Positions 63,421 through 64,000 of a stretch of DNA of 64,000 bases are shown here, piece after piece; the first letter of the stretch is position 1, and each line of letters opens with the position of its first letter. The notes under the pieces are model-generated. The model had not been told where the DNA came from. It saw nothing but the letters and a program-made list of their open reading frames with translations, and did not search any database. Both the position numbers and the translations under genes were made by a program. The stretch is from Pseudomonas hefeiensis (GTDB lineage: Bacteria; Pseudomonadota; Gammaproteobacteria; Pseudomonadales; Pseudomonadaceae): positions 3,348,001 through 3,412,000 of the forward strand of contig NZ_CP117449.1 in assembly GCF_030687835.1 (NCBI RefSeq), read 5' to 3'.

Positions 63421-64000
63421 TGAAACCTACAATGGCACTCAAACCATTGGTTTTCGCTCTCGCCGCTGTCATGGCAATGGCCGCACAGGCTGAAGGAAAC
63501 GGACGTGGCAACGGGCACGGCAACGGGCATGGCAATCACGGTCCGCAAGGCCCGTCGTTTGAGCAACTGCTCTCGATCACCGCCGGGGCTAGCGCGGCCG
63601 TGATGGATGAGCAGAACAGCGACGGCAACGTCGTGACCAATCAGGCCACCCGCAACACCGCCGAAGCCGCTGACTCGCTCAATGGCAGCAACGGCAATAT
63701 GGGCGCCAACATCGCCGCCGGCGATGGCAACCAGCAGGACAACGCCGCAGCCATTGCCACCGCTGACGAAGCATTCATCTTCGGCTCGGCGGTCGCTACC
63801 TCCAGCGCCATGCAGGTCAATAACAATAACTACGTCAAAAACAACTCCACCCGAAACAACGCCTCGCTCACCAATGCGGGCAACAATGGCTCCGGCAACA
63901 TCGGCATCAACGTGACTGCCGGCAACTTCAACCAACAGAAAAACAACCTGGCCATCGCTGTATCGGGTGGACGTGTCGCAGAAGCCGCAGCCTCGGCCGA
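63421..64000 (+). CDS. fapC: major Fap amyloid subunit FapC, 3'-truncated by window edge
   Basis: First 193 residues visible. Signal peptide KPLVFALAAVMAMAAQA, then a Gly/His/Asn-rich GNGRGNGHGNGHGNHG stretch, and amyloid repeats NMGANIAAGDGNQQDNAAAIATADEAFIFGSA and NIGINVTAGNFNQQKNNLAIAVSGG. Aaggag precedes ATG 63421. Main fibre component of the biofilm matrix in Pseudomonas. The downstream fapD-F genes lie beyond the window. Confidence 0.92.

Overview
The window is a stretch of a GC-rich gamma-proteobacterial chromosome, almost certainly a fluorescent-group Pseudomonas. Pointers are the REP elements of the 'gtgggagc..gcttgc..gcga' type, a Fap functional-amyloid operon, a PssA-type phosphatidylserine synthase, a ferulate/vanillate block (ech-vdh-fcs beside vanAB-vanR) and a FecIRA-type iron unit. 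It contains no tRNA or rRNA gene, CRISPR array, prophage or insertion sequence. Coding density is high. The few long gaps hold REP arrays or regulatory leaders.

Layout. 1-8.4 kb: beta-oxidation genes (two acyl-CoA dehydrogenases, enoyl-CoA hydratase, thiolase, 3-hydroxyacyl-CoA dehydrogenase, acyl-CoA synthetase) with an AraC-type regulator. The synthetase reads as broken near its N-terminus by two 1-base insertions. 8.4-11.9 kb: pssA, a TetR/DUF1348 pair, then a tandem array of about six 135-bp REP-doublet units. 11.9-16.3 kb: an ECF sigma/FecR/TonB-receptor iron unit with a Fur-box-like site. 17.1-21.8 kb: four overlapping signalling genes (GAF kinase, LuxR-type regulator, CHASE3 hybrid kinase, receiver-only protein).

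21.8-30.8 kb is the most coherent system: a TonB receptor, a two-domain beta-propeller phytase and a private ExbB-ExbD-TonB set on the minus strand, facing a membrane GGDEF-like protein and an AraC regulator on the plus strand. Each side has its own PhoB-box-like sequence, so the locus reads as a phosphate-starvation phytate-scavenging module with an attached signalling arm.

31-38.8 kb: a CBS protein, nirBD (with a sigma-54-like promoter and an attenuator leader), a TetR/quinone-reductase pair and two divergent L,D-transpeptidases. 38.9-45.1 kb: an rRNA-type methyltransferase and a 1698-residue LRR protein of toxin/effector character. 45.4-52.6 kb: a LysE exporter with an AraC regulator, a DUF336 protein, a solute-binding protein, RidA, a three-subunit FAD/[2Fe-2S] oxidase and a LysR regulator. 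Together these look like an imine-forming amine or amino-acid catabolic unit.

52.7-60.9 kb: conversion of ferulate to vanillin to vanillate to protocatechuate (ech, vdh, fcs, vanAB), with VanR and a MarR-type regulator and recognisable operator palindromes. 60.9-62.0 kb: PnuC and a NadR-like kinase for nicotinamide riboside salvage. 62.3 kb to the end: fapA, fapB and the start of fapC.

Many long open frames antisense to the real genes are GC-driven shadows and are not annotated. Start codons were chosen from visible ribosome-binding sites, stop/start overlaps and family N-termini. Family assignments come from motif recognition only; no search was run.
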